From: an uncultured Corynebacterium sp.
GTDB taxonomy: Bacteria > Actinomycetota > Actinomycetes > Mycobacteriales > Mycobacteriaceae
DNA: 64,000 nucleotides
Reading direction: 5' to 3'
Assembly: GCF_946222835.1 (NCBI RefSeq)
Contig: NZ_CAMIHD010000003.1
Span: forward strand, 62,001 to 126,000
How positions within the stretch are numbered: position 1 is the stretch's first letter; every line of letters begins with the position of its first letter. Under the pieces are notes generated by a model. That model made no database searches, was not told the DNA's origin, and worked only from the letters and a program-made list of their open reading frames with translations. Below, piece by piece: positions 1-10,630 of this stretch. A program made the translations under genes and the position numbers.

Positions 1-265
1 GCTGGCGGCATTCGCGCAGCAGCTTCGCGCCGGAAACGCCATCGTATTCGGGGCGGCCGACGCCCACGAAGGAGCCAAGGTCGCCGAGGTGAGAGGCGGA
101 TAAAAGGGCGTCGACAAGCGCGTGCGCTACGACGTCGCCATCGGAGTGGCCCTCGCAGCCGTCCACGTCCTCGAAGAGTAGGCCGGCGATCCAGCAGTCC
201 TTGCCGGCCTCGATTTGGTGGGCGTCGGTGGCAATTCCAACGCGCGGGATAATCGGGTTAGTCAT
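1..265 (-). CDS. ispF: 2-C-methyl-D-erythritol 2,4-cyclodiphosphate synthase, 3' part cut off by window edge
   Basis: Partial gene; only the first 88 codons lie in the window. Reading leftward from the ATG at 265, the product starts MTNPIIPRVGIATDAHQIE and contains the family's GxxxDxH metal-binding segment (GIATDAH) and the EGHSDGDVVAHALVDALL segment. The enzyme forms the cyclic diphosphate of the non-mevalonate isoprenoid pathway and acts as a cytoplasmic trimer. The ATG overlaps the stop of ispD (ATGACTAA, 8 bp), so the two are probably translationally coupled. The order ispF-ispD-carD is the usual actinobacterial one. The C-terminal half is not visible. Confidence 0.93.
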   Translation of the reverse strand, partial: MTNPIIPRVGIATDAHQIEAGKDCWIAGLLFEDVDGCEGHSDGDVVAHALVDALLSASHLGDLGSFVGVGRPEYDGVSGAKLLRECRQ

Positions 266-1007
266 GGTTCTCCTCCGTCAGGGCGTGGGCCAGGGTGAGA
301 TCGATGGGCGTGGTGATCTTGAAAGCCAGGGTATCGCCCGGCACGGTTGCCACGCGCTCGCCGTGCCATTCCATGAGGCTGGCGTCATCCGTGGCCGTAA
401 ATTCGGGCTGCTGGGCCCAATAGTCCAGGTTGGCTTGGCGCAGCGCAGACAGGCGGAAGGCCTGCGGGGTTTGCACTGCGCGCAGGCGGGAGCGGTCGGG
501 AGTAGCGACGACAGCATCCCCTGCGATTTCCTTGATGGTATCGGCCACGGGAACCACGGGCACGGCCGCGGTGGCGCCTTCTAACACCCGCTTGGCGACG
601 CCCCGCACCATCGCCGGCGGCGTCAACGCCCGAGCTGCATCATGGATAAGCACCACGGCGTCCTCTTCTGGGATTGCTTGCAGACCGGCCCAGGCGGAAT
701 CGGCGCGCTCGCTGCCGCCATGAACGAGGCGAATGGGGGCGGCATTGGCGGTGCCTTTAGCCCCAGCGGTGTTGATGCGGCCGATGATGCGCTGGGCCTC
801 GGGCTCCATATCCGGGCTGACCAGGACTATGACCTCATCGACTACCCCGGAAGCCAGCAGCACGCGCACGGAGCGCTCCAAAAGAGTGCGCCCGCGCAGC
901 TCGACATAGGCCTTGGGGACCTCGGCGCCTAGGCGGGTGCCTTGCCCGGCGGCCGCAATGAGCGCAATGACGCGCGTTTTAGTCTTCGTCGTCGAAGGAG
1001 AGGTCAT
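258..1007 (-). CDS. ispD: 2-C-methyl-D-erythritol 4-phosphate cytidylyltransferase
   Basis: 249 residues, normal length for IspD. It transfers CMP from CTP to methylerythritol phosphate in the non-mevalonate isoprenoid pathway. The nucleotidyltransferase signature ALIAAAGQGTRLGAEVPKAY is near the N-terminus (about residues 15-34). LIHDAARALTPP near the middle and VPVADTIKE fit the CTP/MEP site, and VQTPQAFRL is the usual late motif. The ATG at 1007 lies 29 bp inside the 3' end of carD, and its stop overlaps the ispF start, so carD, ispD and ispF look like one leftward transcript. The first ten residues are poorly conserved in the family, so a slightly later start is possible. Confidence 0.93.
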   Translation of the reverse strand: MTSPSTTKTKTRVIALIAAAGQGTRLGAEVPKAYVELRGRTLLERSVRVLLASGVVDEVIVLVSPDMEPEAQRIIGRINTAGAKGTANAAPIRLVHGGSERADSAWAGLQAIPEEDAVVLIHDAARALTPPAMVRGVAKRVLEGATAAVPVVPVADTIKEIAGDAVVATPDRSRLRAVQTPQAFRLSALRQANLDYWAQQPEFTATDDASLMEWHGERVATVPGDTLAFKITTPIDLTLAHALTEENHD

Positions 1008-1563
1008 CGAGATCGATGTCGTTGTCGATATCGGTGGTAACGGACTTATCGTCTACCAATCCGGCGGCGCGGTGGCGCTCGATGGTGGCATCGATTTCTT
1101 CCATCATGGTATCGGCCTTCTTCTCATCGACCGGCTTGGCCAGTGCGAGCTCACCCACCAAGATGGTGCGGGCTTTGCCCAGCATGCGCTTCTCGCCGGC
1201 CGAAAGGCCACGGTCCTGATCGCGACGCCACAGGTCGCGAACGACCTCGGCGACCTTATTGATATCTCCGGACGCCAGACGCTCCTGGTTAGCCTTATAA
1301 CGGCGGGACCAGTTGCCAGCCTCTTCAACGTCCTCGTCACGCAGCACGGAAAAGACCTTTTCCAGGCCCTCCTTGCCCACGACGTCGCGCACGCCGACGT
1401 TATCGGCGTTCTTGATGGGCACGCGGACGACTAGGTCGGACTGGTTGATGTGCAGCACCAGGTATTCCAGCGTCTCGCCACCCATCTCGCGGGTCTCGAT
1501 ATCCTCGATGACGGCCGCACCGTGGTGCGGGTAGACGACGACCTCGCCGACCTTATACTCCAT
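979..1563 (-). CDS. carD: CarD family RNA polymerase-binding transcription factor
   Basis: 194 residues from ATG 1563. A GTG two codons upstream (1569) is in frame, but the AAGGAG ribosome site sits at the right distance only for the ATG. The N-terminal Tudor-like RNA polymerase beta-binding domain begins MEYKVGEVVVYPHHGAAVIEDI. A helical DNA-binding domain follows (NWSRRYKANQERL, EVVRDLWRRDQDRGLSAGEKRML). The very acidic tail (DIDNDIDLDDLSFDDED) is corynebacterial in style. CarD stabilises open promoter complexes, including at rRNA promoters, and is essential in mycobacteria. First gene of the carD-ispD-ispF unit, divergent from the lipoprotein gene at 1755. Confidence 0.93.
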   Translation of the reverse strand: MEYKVGEVVVYPHHGAAVIEDIETREMGGETLEYLVLHINQSDLVVRVPIKNADNVGVRDVVGKEGLEKVFSVLRDEDVEEAGNWSRRYKANQERLASGDINKVAEVVRDLWRRDQDRGLSAGEKRMLGKARTILVGELALAKPVDEKKADTMMEEIDATIERHRAAGLVDDKSVTTDIDNDIDLDDLSFDDED

Positions 1564-1569
1564 TGCCAC

Positions 1570-1754
1570 TCCTTGTTTCCCGTTTTATCCCGGTTGACTA
1601 AGGCCGCCATTTTATCACGAGCGGCCGCCCCGCCTGCGGATACCCCCGTATACCCCCATGGTCTACCCGCCCGGTTTGGGACTAACTGTGTACTTTATTG
1701 CCAAAGGGACTAGGCTAAAGCGTTGACAAGCCCTGTGATCGCAATTGATGGAGG
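1570..1754. promoter_or_regulatory. divergent promoter region carD / lpqE-like
   Basis: This 185-bp gap between two divergent genes must hold both promoters. On the minus side, AAGGAG stands six bases before the carD ATG. On the plus side a GGAGGA motif precedes the lipoprotein start, and TAGGCT near 1711 could be a -10 box. Nothing else is recognisable. Confidence 0.45.
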
Positions 1755-2342
1755 ATGCTCAACGTGCAGTCCCTGAAGTCCGCCGCCCGCCGCGGTGCCA
1801 TTATTTCCGTTACCGCCGTCTCCGCTTTGGCGCTGGCTTCTTGCTCGGCGGGTCACGTCACCCAGACCGCTGACAAGGTGGCTGCGGTCGATGGCGCTTC
1901 TGCAAGCACGGAAGACAACAAGGTTGCGGTTCGCGATGTCACCATCTTGGTAGAGCCGGATGGCACCGCTGCGCTGAAGTTCACCGCCGTGAACCAGGGC
2001 TACGACACCGATGTCATCTCCCTGGAGTCCGTAGAGGTCGACGGCCAGCGTGTAGAGATGGACAAGGCTCAGCCGCTGCACCGCGACCAGTCCATCATCG
2101 CGGATTCCCAGAAGAACTTGGACGCCACCACCCAGCAGGATTCCGAGACCGTCCAGTACATCGCCACCACCCTGAAGAACGATGACTTTGGCTACGCCGG
2201 CGACCGCCCGGTTACCTTCGAGTTCTCCAATGGTTCCATCGACGTGGACGCCACCATTGCCGCCACCCAGATGCAGTCCGGCGAATTCGACCGCGATGTC
2301 GAGTCCTCCGAGGGCTACTCCTCCGAGGCTCCAAAGAACTAA
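1755..2342 (+). CDS. lpqE: secreted lipoprotein, LpqE-like
   Basis: 195 residues. A basic start (SLKSAARRG) and hydrophobic stretch lead to the lipobox LASC with Cys at about residue 30, so a lipid-anchored envelope protein is expected. The mature part has no catalytic motif. Its beta-rich pattern (DVTILVEPDGTAALKFTAVNQGYDTD) resembles small Ig-like or copper-chaperone-type folds of actinobacterial lipoproteins. Position between carD and radA matches LpqE of mycobacteria, which is why that name is given; the biochemical role is unknown. A good ribosome site (GGAGGA) precedes the ATG. Confidence 0.75.
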   Translation: MLNVQSLKSAARRGAIISVTAVSALALASCSAGHVTQTADKVAAVDGASASTEDNKVAVRDVTILVEPDGTAALKFTAVNQGYDTDVISLESVEVDGQRVEMDKAQPLHRDQSIIADSQKNLDATTQQDSETVQYIATTLKNDDFGYAGDRPVTFEFSNGSIDVDATIAATQMQSGEFDRDVESSEGYSSEAPKN

Positions 2343-2415
2343 GCCCCGCCGCCCCAAAGCCCCGCCTCCAGCCCGTTTCGGGCCGGGGGCGTTTGTGTGT
2401 TTTAGGCTAGAAGCC

Positions 2416-3786
2416 ATGGCCAAGAAATCTCGCCCCATCCATACCTGTTCCGAATGCGGCTATGTCTCGCCGAAGTGGCTGGGGCGCTGCCCCGACTGCG
2501 GGTCCTGGGGCACGTTGGAGGAAAGGGCGCCGGTGGTGGCGGGGCCGGGTGTGCCGGGGGCGTCGGCAAGCAAGGGCGTAGCGCCGTCGAGCCCGGCGCA
2601 GCCAATTACCAAGATTGGGGCGCAAGCGACGAAGACGGTGCGCACCGGTATCGGCGAACTAGATCGCGTGCTGGGCACCGGCATCGTGCCCGGCTCAGTG
2701 GTGCTCATGGCCGGCGAACCCGGCGTGGGTAAATCCACGCTACTGCTGGAAGTAGCCTCGCGGTGGGCCCAGCTCAGCCGCACCGTGCTCTATGCGACGG
2801 CCGAGGAATCCGCCGGCCAGGTCCGCTCCCGCGCCGAGCGCACCGGCGCGCTGCAGGAAAAGCTGTACTTGGCGGCCGAGTCCAACCTGGATGCGGTCTT
2901 TGGCCATGTAGATAAGCTCCAGCCCAGCCTCATTATCGTCGATTCGGTACAAACCATGCACGCCGTAGGTGTGGAGGGTGTATCCGGTGGCGTGGCACAA
3001 TCGCGCGCGGTGACGGCCGCGCTGACGTCATTGGCGAAATCCACGGGCATTCCGGTGCTGCTGGTCGGCCACGTCACGAAGGATGGCAATGTGGCCGGGC
3101 CGCGCGTGCTGGAGCACCTTGTCGATGTCGTTTTAAACTTCGAGGGCGACCGCCAATCCAGCCTCCGCATGCTGCGCGGCATTAAAAATCGCTTTGGCGC
3201 CACGGATGAGGTGGGATGCTTCGAGCAGACGGCCGGCGGCATTCGAGAGGTGGCGGATCCCTCGGGGCTCTTCCTTTCGCACCGGGGCACGACGCCGGAT
3301 GGTTCGGCGGTCACTGTCGCAATGGACGGCGTGCGGCCGATCCTGGCGGAGGTGCAGGCGCTGACGGTGGACCCAGTGGCCAAGAACCCGCGGCGCGTGG
3401 TTACCGGGCTAGATTCCAACCGCGTACCGATGGTGCTCGCCGTGCTGCAGGCGCGCGCCGGCCAACGCACCAATGATAAGGATGCCTACGTCGCCACGGT
3501 GGGCGGCATGCGAATTACGGAAACCGCGACGGATCTGGCCGTCGCGCTGGCAACGTGGTCTTCTTTGCATGAGCAGCCACTGCCGCCCAAGACGGTAGTC
3601 ATTGGCGAGGTGGGCCTGGCCGGCGAGTTGCGGCCGGTGCCCAATGTGGAGCGGCGCTTAATGGAAGCCGCGCGGCTGGGCTACAAGAACGCCATTGTCC
3701 CGCGCGGGGATATCGAGCCAGTCGACGGCATGCGCGTGCACCAAGCCGGGACGCTGGGACAGGCTATCGCCGCGGTGGCGGGTTAG
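2416..3786 (+). CDS. radA: DNA repair protein RadA (Sms)
   Basis: 456 residues from ATG 2416; the frame stays open upstream, but that part is antisense-like and overlaps the lipoprotein gene. The N-terminus carries the four-Cys zinc finger CSECGYVSPKWLGRCPDC (residues 11-28). A RecA-like core follows with Walker A GEPGVGKST (about residue 100), the RadA-specific KNRFG motif, and a C-terminal Lon-protease-like domain (VVIGEVGLAGELRPVPNVE). RadA helps branch migration and processing of recombination intermediates. It ends three bases before the stop of a convergent gene. In mycobacteria disA follows radA directly; it is not here. Confidence 0.96.
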   Translation: MAKKSRPIHTCSECGYVSPKWLGRCPDCGSWGTLEERAPVVAGPGVPGASASKGVAPSSPAQPITKIGAQATKTVRTGIGELDRVLGTGIVPGSVVLMAGEPGVGKSTLLLEVASRWAQLSRTVLYATAEESAGQVRSRAERTGALQEKLYLAAESNLDAVFGHVDKLQPSLIIVDSVQTMHAVGVEGVSGGVAQSRAVTAALTSLAKSTGIPVLLVGHVTKDGNVAGPRVLEHLVDVVLNFEGDRQSSLRMLRGIKNRFGATDEVGCFEQTAGGIREVADPSGLFLSHRGTTPDGSAVTVAMDGVRPILAEVQALTVDPVAKNPRRVVTGLDSNRVPMVLAVLQARAGQRTNDKDAYVATVGGMRITETATDLAVALATWSSLHEQPLPPKTVVIGEVGLAGELRPVPNVERRLMEAARLGYKNAIVPRGDIEPVDGMRVHQAGTLGQAIAAVAG

Positions 3787-3789
3787 CGC

Positions 3790-4488
3790 CTAGCGCAGCG
3801 TGAAGTCCTGTGGCGGGGAGGAGTTATCGCCGATGACCGTATGGGCGAAATAGGCACCCGGTTCGGCCGCGGGGCGGTCGGTGCATTCGCCTGGCTTAGA
3901 GGCTTGGCGGGACCATTCGGCCTCGAATTTTACGTCCTTGCCGGCCGGGAAGGTCTGCGAGCCGGTCTGCACGGAGGCATAGCAATCCGTATCGGACCAC
4001 ACGCGCTCATTATCGGCCATCTTGTAGACCTCGAAGCGCAGCAGGTTCTTGTCTAGGTCGATTTTGCAGTCTGCGGCCGTGGGGTTGGTGACTGTCATAA
4101 AGAACTTCGGCAGCTCGCCCTCCGGCACGGAGTAGTTCAACATGGAGGTGCGCACCTGGAGGTCCGCGAGATCACAGGTTTTCTTCGCCGCCTCGGAACT
4201 TGCGGCCGGCGAGCTAGATGGCTCTCTTTCGGCAGACTTGCTTTCCGACGCCCCCTCGGCCGACGCCTCCGACTCCGAGGAGACCTCGGAGGTTTCCGGC
4301 GCGGCCGAAGATGAGGTCTGCTCCGGTGTAGGCGCGGGTGCGGCGGTATCGGCCGACTCATCACTATTTCCCCCGAAGGCGGCCACAGCCGCCCAGATCA
4401 GCACCACGGCCAACACGAGCACGATGATGAGCGCCGCCACGCGGCGGCGCTTGTAGATCTCTTCAGGTAGGGGCTTTTTCTGCGTCAC
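3790..4488 (-). CDS. membrane-anchored protein with Ser/Glu/Ala-rich stalk (Rv3587c-like)
   Basis: 232 residues from GTG 4488. A short basic cytoplasmic end (KRRR, residues 12-15) and one transmembrane helix (VAALIIVLVLAVVLIWAAVAAF, residues 18-39) are followed by a low-complexity stalk of Ser, Glu, Ala and Pro to about residue 105. A compact outer domain contains Cys residues (CDLADLQVR, DCKIDLDKN, DCYAS, ECTDR) that could form disulfides. Synteny with radA and the carbonic anhydrase gene matches mycobacterial Rv3587c, a conserved membrane protein of unknown role. No function is assigned. Confidence 0.72.
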   Translation of the reverse strand: MTQKKPLPEEIYKRRRVAALIIVLVLAVVLIWAAVAAFGGNSDESADTAAPAPTPEQTSSSAAPETSEVSSESEASAEGASESKSAEREPSSSPAASSEAAKKTCDLADLQVRTSMLNYSVPEGELPKFFMTVTNPTAADCKIDLDKNLLRFEVYKMADNERVWSDTDCYASVQTGSQTFPAGKDVKFEAEWSRQASKPGECTDRPAAEPGAYFAHTVIGDNSSPPQDFTLR

Positions 4489-4552
4489 GCTGTCAATTTT
4501 AAGCGGTGGGTGCGGGCCGGTGCGCTAAGCCGGCGCCGCGTGTCAGGCTGGG

Positions 4553-5167
4553 CTATTTCACCCCGAGAGTCTGCAGGGTCTCCACGCTGGAGTCTTCCAG
4601 CAGGTAGCGCGCGCCGATAACGCCCAGGGCACCCTCGTCCAATAGGCGGCGCACGTTGGGCACGCTGGCCACTAGTTGGGCGACAGTCTGGCGGGTGTGT
4701 TCCCGTTCGACGTCGTCAGTCGTGGCTGTCCGGCCCGCAACAAGTGCAGAGGCGGCCACCTTCTCGATGATGGGGCGCTGCAGGCCGGTGGGCAGCTCGC
4801 CGCCCGACACAAAACTGGTAGCCGCGCCCACCGCACCGCAAGATTGGTGGCCGAGCACCATCAGCAGGTTGGGCTTTAAGGCGGCGAGGGCATAGTCGAG
4901 GGAGGCTAGGACGGCGTCGTCAAGAATGTGGCCTGCGGTGCGGATGACAAAGGCATCACCGAAGCCGATATTGAAGACGTGCTCGATAGGGGCGCGGGAA
5001 TCGGAGCAGGAAATGACCACCACGCGGGGGTCCTGGCCGTGAGTTAGGCCTTCGCGGTTATAAATCTCGCGCACGTCGACGGTCTCGCCGTCCAATACGC
5101 GCTGATTTCCCGCCTTGAGGGCCTCCCAGACGGCCTGCGGTTCGTGGGCAACTTTACGTAAAGGCAT
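4553..5167 (-). CDS. beta-class carbonic anhydrase
   Basis: 204 residues from ATG 5167; an ATG three codons earlier (5176) is also possible. It interconverts CO2 and bicarbonate with a zinc ion. The family's zinc ligands and catalytic dyad are visible: C54-x-D56-x-R58 in SCSDSRAP, and H107/C110 in LGHQSCGAV. The substrate-pocket region GFGDAFVIRTAGH is intact. No signal peptide, so cytoplasmic, supplying bicarbonate to carboxylases. It corresponds by position to the mycobacterial canB next to mutY. No ribosome site is obvious, so a leaderless transcript from the short gap to mutY is likely (inference). Confidence 0.93.
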   Translation of the reverse strand: MPLRKVAHEPQAVWEALKAGNQRVLDGETVDVREIYNREGLTHGQDPRVVVISCSDSRAPIEHVFNIGFGDAFVIRTAGHILDDAVLASLDYALAALKPNLLMVLGHQSCGAVGAATSFVSGGELPTGLQRPIIEKVAASALVAGRTATTDDVEREHTRQTVAQLVASVPNVRRLLDEGALGVIGARYLLEDSSVETLQTLGVK

Positions 5168-5176
5168 AGGCCACAT

Positions 5177-5202
5177 TCTAATGCCCTAGACTATCTCCCA
5201 CG
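5177..5202. promoter_or_regulatory. compact divergent promoter, carbonic anhydrase / mutY
   Basis: Only 26-35 bp separate the two divergent starts. TAGACT at 5187-5192 read rightward, and TAGTCT read leftward through the same bases, are plausible -10 boxes placed so that both messages would begin at or near their start codons. Neither gene has a clear Shine-Dalgarno. Leaderless expression is inferred. Confidence 0.4.
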
Positions 5203-6063
5203 ATGGATTCGCAAGCACTTCTTTCCTGGTTCGATGCCAATGAGCGCGACCTGCCGTGGCGCCGGCCTGGCACCAGCGCCTGGGGCGTGCTGCTCAGTGA
5301 GGTCATGAGCCAGCAAACCCCCGTCGCCCGCGTGGCCCCCGTGTGGGAGGAATGGATGCGGCGTTGGCCCACCCCTGCGGACTTCGCACAGGCTACCCGA
5401 GCGGAGGTGCTGCGCGCTTGGGGCAAACTGGGCTACCCGCGCCGTGCCCTGCGCCTGTGGGAGTGTGCGGGGGTAATTGGCAGCGGCGAAGTTCCCGCGG
5501 ACGTCGATGAATTGCTACGCCTACCAGGCATTGGGGACTACACCGCGCGCGCTGTGGCGTGCTTTCACTATGGGGTAAATGTGCCGGTGGTCGATACCAA
5601 TGTGCGGCGGGTTTATGCCCGGGCGGAAGAGGGCCGGTTCCTGGCGCCGCAGCCCGCGAAGCGAGAGTTGGCGGCCGTAGCCGAGCTTTTGCCGGCCGAG
5701 AATGGGCCGCGCTTTTCAGCCGCACTCATGGAGTTGGGCGCGCTGGTATGCACGGCAAAGAATCCCGCCTGCGAGCAGTGTCCGCTGCGCGAGAGCTGTG
5801 CATGGCAGTTGGCGGGCCGGCCGCAGCCGAGTGCGGAGGAGCAGGCGCGGGCGAAAAAGCGTGTGCAGAAGTTTGTAGGCACGGACCGGCAGGTGCGCGG
5901 CAAGATTTTGGATGTGCTGCGCGCAGCGGAGGGGCCGGTTCCGCAGTCCGAGATTGATGTGGTCTGGCCCGATGCGGCACAGCGCTCCCGCGCGTTGGCT
6001 TCGCTGCTTGCCGACGGCCTCGCCGAACAAAACGACGCCGGCCTATTCCACCTACCCATTTAG
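5203..6063 (+). CDS. mutY: A/G-specific adenine DNA glycosylase
   Basis: 286 residues. MutY removes adenine mispaired with 8-oxoguanine. Features in order: PWRRPGTSAWGVLLSEVMSQQT (catalytic-domain start with the lead Glu), helix-hairpin-helix LLRLPGIGDYTARAV with the following catalytic Asp in VPVVDTNVRRV, then the 4Fe-4S loop C-x6-C-x2-C-x5-C (CTAKNPACEQCPLRESC). The C-terminal NUDIX-like recognition domain seen in E. coli is short here, as in other actinobacteria. Divergent from the carbonic anhydrase gene, as in mycobacteria. Confidence 0.95.
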   Translation: MDSQALLSWFDANERDLPWRRPGTSAWGVLLSEVMSQQTPVARVAPVWEEWMRRWPTPADFAQATRAEVLRAWGKLGYPRRALRLWECAGVIGSGEVPADVDELLRLPGIGDYTARAVACFHYGVNVPVVDTNVRRVYARAEEGRFLAPQPAKRELAAVAELLPAENGPRFSAALMELGALVCTAKNPACEQCPLRESCAWQLAGRPQPSAEEQARAKKRVQKFVGTDRQVRGKILDVLRAAEGPVPQSEIDVVWPDAAQRSRALASLLADGLAEQNDAGLFHLPI

Positions 6064-6119
6064 GCGACTAATAATGGCCGGCTATATTCGCAGGTCGCGA
6101 TCCTGTGAGTGTGATCTGT

Positions 6120-6296
6120 CTAACGCCACCGGCCGCGGAAATTGAAACCGCCGGGCAGATTCACCCACATGCCGCCGCGAGAATTGAAGGTGACCGGTCC
6201 TACCTTGGTAGACATCGACGCGCCGGAGCCGGAAACGTTGATCCAGCTATTCTTGCCGGTCTTTTTCCTTGAACGATACTGAAGTCCCATAGGCAT
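6120..6296 (-). CDS. 58-residue DUF4236-like small basic protein
   Basis: A short gene inside a longer open frame that runs leftward from the lipase start. The product has the pattern of the DUF4236 family: a start like MGLQYRSRKKTGKNSWINVS, a Ser/Gly-rich repeat-like middle (GSGASMST, FNSRGG) and ending LPGGFNFRGRWR. It has no signal peptide or membrane helix and is strongly basic. A second ATG two codons on (6290) is equally good. GGAGG lies 17 bases before the first ATG, rather far. It is divergent from the lipase gene at 6349. The function of DUF4236 proteins is not known. Confidence 0.6.
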   Translation of the reverse strand: MPMGLQYRSRKKTGKNSWINVSGSGASMSTKVGPVTFNSRGGMWVNLPGGFNFRGRWR

Positions 6297-6348
6297 ATAT
6301 TTTAGCAATTCCGCCTCCACCGTTCCTACTACCCAGTAGGTTTTGGAT

Positions 6349-7560
6349 ATGGAAAAGATTTGCATCAGACTTCTAGCCGTTTGTTCGCTCTTTCTCGGTT
6401 CCCTACTAGTTCCACCTGCAGCGCAGGCTGCGGTAACCTCGGCTCGGCCATCGCCGCACGTACTCGACGGGGTCGGCCGCGGACAAGTATTCACCTACGA
6501 CACCACCACGGATGGCGGCCAGCCGATTCAGGCCTCGGCAACCTTATACGAGCCGAATACACCGTGGCGCGGCAAAGGCGAGCGGCCCACCATCATCTTT
6601 GCGCCCGGCACCCGCGGCGCCGGCGACCAATGTGCACCATCGCGGGCAGGCATGGGCCTAGGCTCGGTGGGGCTTAGCAAGGTCGGCTCCCCCACCATCA
6701 ATGCTAATTACGAGTACGGCTTCTACATGGGTGCGCTCCAGCATGGTGCCCGAGTCATCGTGGCAGACCTCATCGGCCTTGGCATGCCAGGGCACCACAC
6801 CTATGTCAATCACATTGAAGAAGCGCACGCCATGCTCGATGCCGCCCGCTCCGGATTGGAGTTGGCCCACGCTCCGAAGGACGCCCCTATCGGCTTTGCG
6901 GGCTACTCGCAAGGCGGCGGCGCCTCGCTAGCCGCAGCGGAGTTCGCCGATTCTTATGCGCCCGAGCTGAACGTGGCCGGTACCTACTCCGGTGCCCCGC
7001 CGGCTGACCTACCAAAGGTAATGAAGGCCATCGACCGCTCTTCCATCGTCCATGTGCTGGGCTACGCCATCAACGGCTTTGCCGAGCGCGACCCCAAGTT
7101 CCGCGATGCGGTCCTAGAAGAACTCAATCCACGCGGCATTGATTTCCTGCGTTCGGCAGCCACCAGCTGCACGGGTGACTCCATCCTCATGTGGGGCTTT
7201 AGCAATACCCGCCAGCTCACCCGCACAGGGGAATCACTCTCTGATCTTGTTGAGCGTAAGCCCATCATTAAAAAGGCCCTGCTACGCCAGAACCTAGGAA
7301 AACATGCGTTGAAGGGGCCGGCGTTGATCGCTAGCTCGCCGCACGATGACCTCATCCCGCACGAGCAAGTTCGGTCTACCGCAGGGGCGTACTGCCAGAT
7401 GGGCGGGACCGTGGACTTCATGGCCGCGCCTGGTACCGCAACGATTCCGGGCGCCGGCGCCGACCACGCGTTGCCGCTATACATTAATGTCCCAGTGGGC
7501 TTGAAGTATCTCTTTGACCGCTTCCACGGGAAACCGGCGCCGTCGAATTGTGCGGGCTGA
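6349..7560 (+). CDS. secreted lipase/esterase, secretory lipase (LIP) family
   Basis: 403 residues from ATG 6349; an ATG two codons upstream is also in frame. A signal peptide (MEKICIRLLAVCSLFLGSLL, cleavage after AQA near residue 28) directs export. The alpha/beta-hydrolase body has the nucleophile elbow GYSQGGG, a likely acid in ASSPHDDLIPHEQ and a late His in GADHALPLY. These fit the actinobacterial and fungal secretory lipase family. Cys pairs (QCAPS, SCTGD, YCQMG, NCAG) suggest disulfides. Substrate is probably acyl esters or host lipids, by inference. A strong hairpin terminator follows. Confidence 0.85.
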   Translation: MEKICIRLLAVCSLFLGSLLVPPAAQAAVTSARPSPHVLDGVGRGQVFTYDTTTDGGQPIQASATLYEPNTPWRGKGERPTIIFAPGTRGAGDQCAPSRAGMGLGSVGLSKVGSPTINANYEYGFYMGALQHGARVIVADLIGLGMPGHHTYVNHIEEAHAMLDAARSGLELAHAPKDAPIGFAGYSQGGGASLAAAEFADSYAPELNVAGTYSGAPPADLPKVMKAIDRSSIVHVLGYAINGFAERDPKFRDAVLEELNPRGIDFLRSAATSCTGDSILMWGFSNTRQLTRTGESLSDLVERKPIIKKALLRQNLGKHALKGPALIASSPHDDLIPHEQVRSTAGAYCQMGGTVDFMAAPGTATIPGAGADHALPLYINVPVGLKYLFDRFHGKPAPSNCAG

Positions 7561-7596
7561 GCGGGCCCAGAAGATCCGAACCGCACACAACGCAAT

Positions 7597-7637
7597 ACCA
7601 CCCAGCCTCGCAGAAAGCGAGATGCTGGGTGGTTTTA
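7597..7637. terminator. bidirectional intrinsic terminator between lipase and clpC
   Basis: Arms ACCACCCAGC (7597-7606) and GCTGGGTGGT (7624-7633) pair perfectly over 10 bp. The loop holds a second small stem, CTCGC/GCGAG. A TTTT run follows on the plus side and it lies between two convergent genes. Confidence 0.85.
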
Positions 7638-7651
7638 ACTCGTGCTCCTGT

Positions 7652-10408
<2,757 letters not shown>

Positions 10409-10630
10409 GATTCCCCTATACTTTCGCTTCTAATGTGGTACCCACTCTAACGCGGCAATCAACCGATAATTTCCGGTTTTGACCCCAGAAGCCCGCAACA
10501 CCGCCAGAATTCACCATATTCGCAGCTCACACGGGTGTACGCCGGTAGCGAACAGGGGCATGTGCATGTAATCTAGAATCGTTTTATTGTTCCCTGCCCC
10601 ACTTTTGCACTGTTTAAGGAAATCTCCACC
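10409..10630. promoter_or_regulatory. divergent promoter region clpC / kinase-like gene
   Basis: 222 bp without a gene. The rightward gene has AAGGAAA eight bases before its GTG. TCTAGAAT near 10571 could be its -10. I looked for the ClgR operator expected before corynebacterial clpC (paired CGC/GCG halves) and found no convincing match. Confidence 0.35.

Noticed and set aside
10409..10630. ClgR operator before clpC
   Set aside because: Expected from C. glutamicum, but no convincing match was seen by eye.
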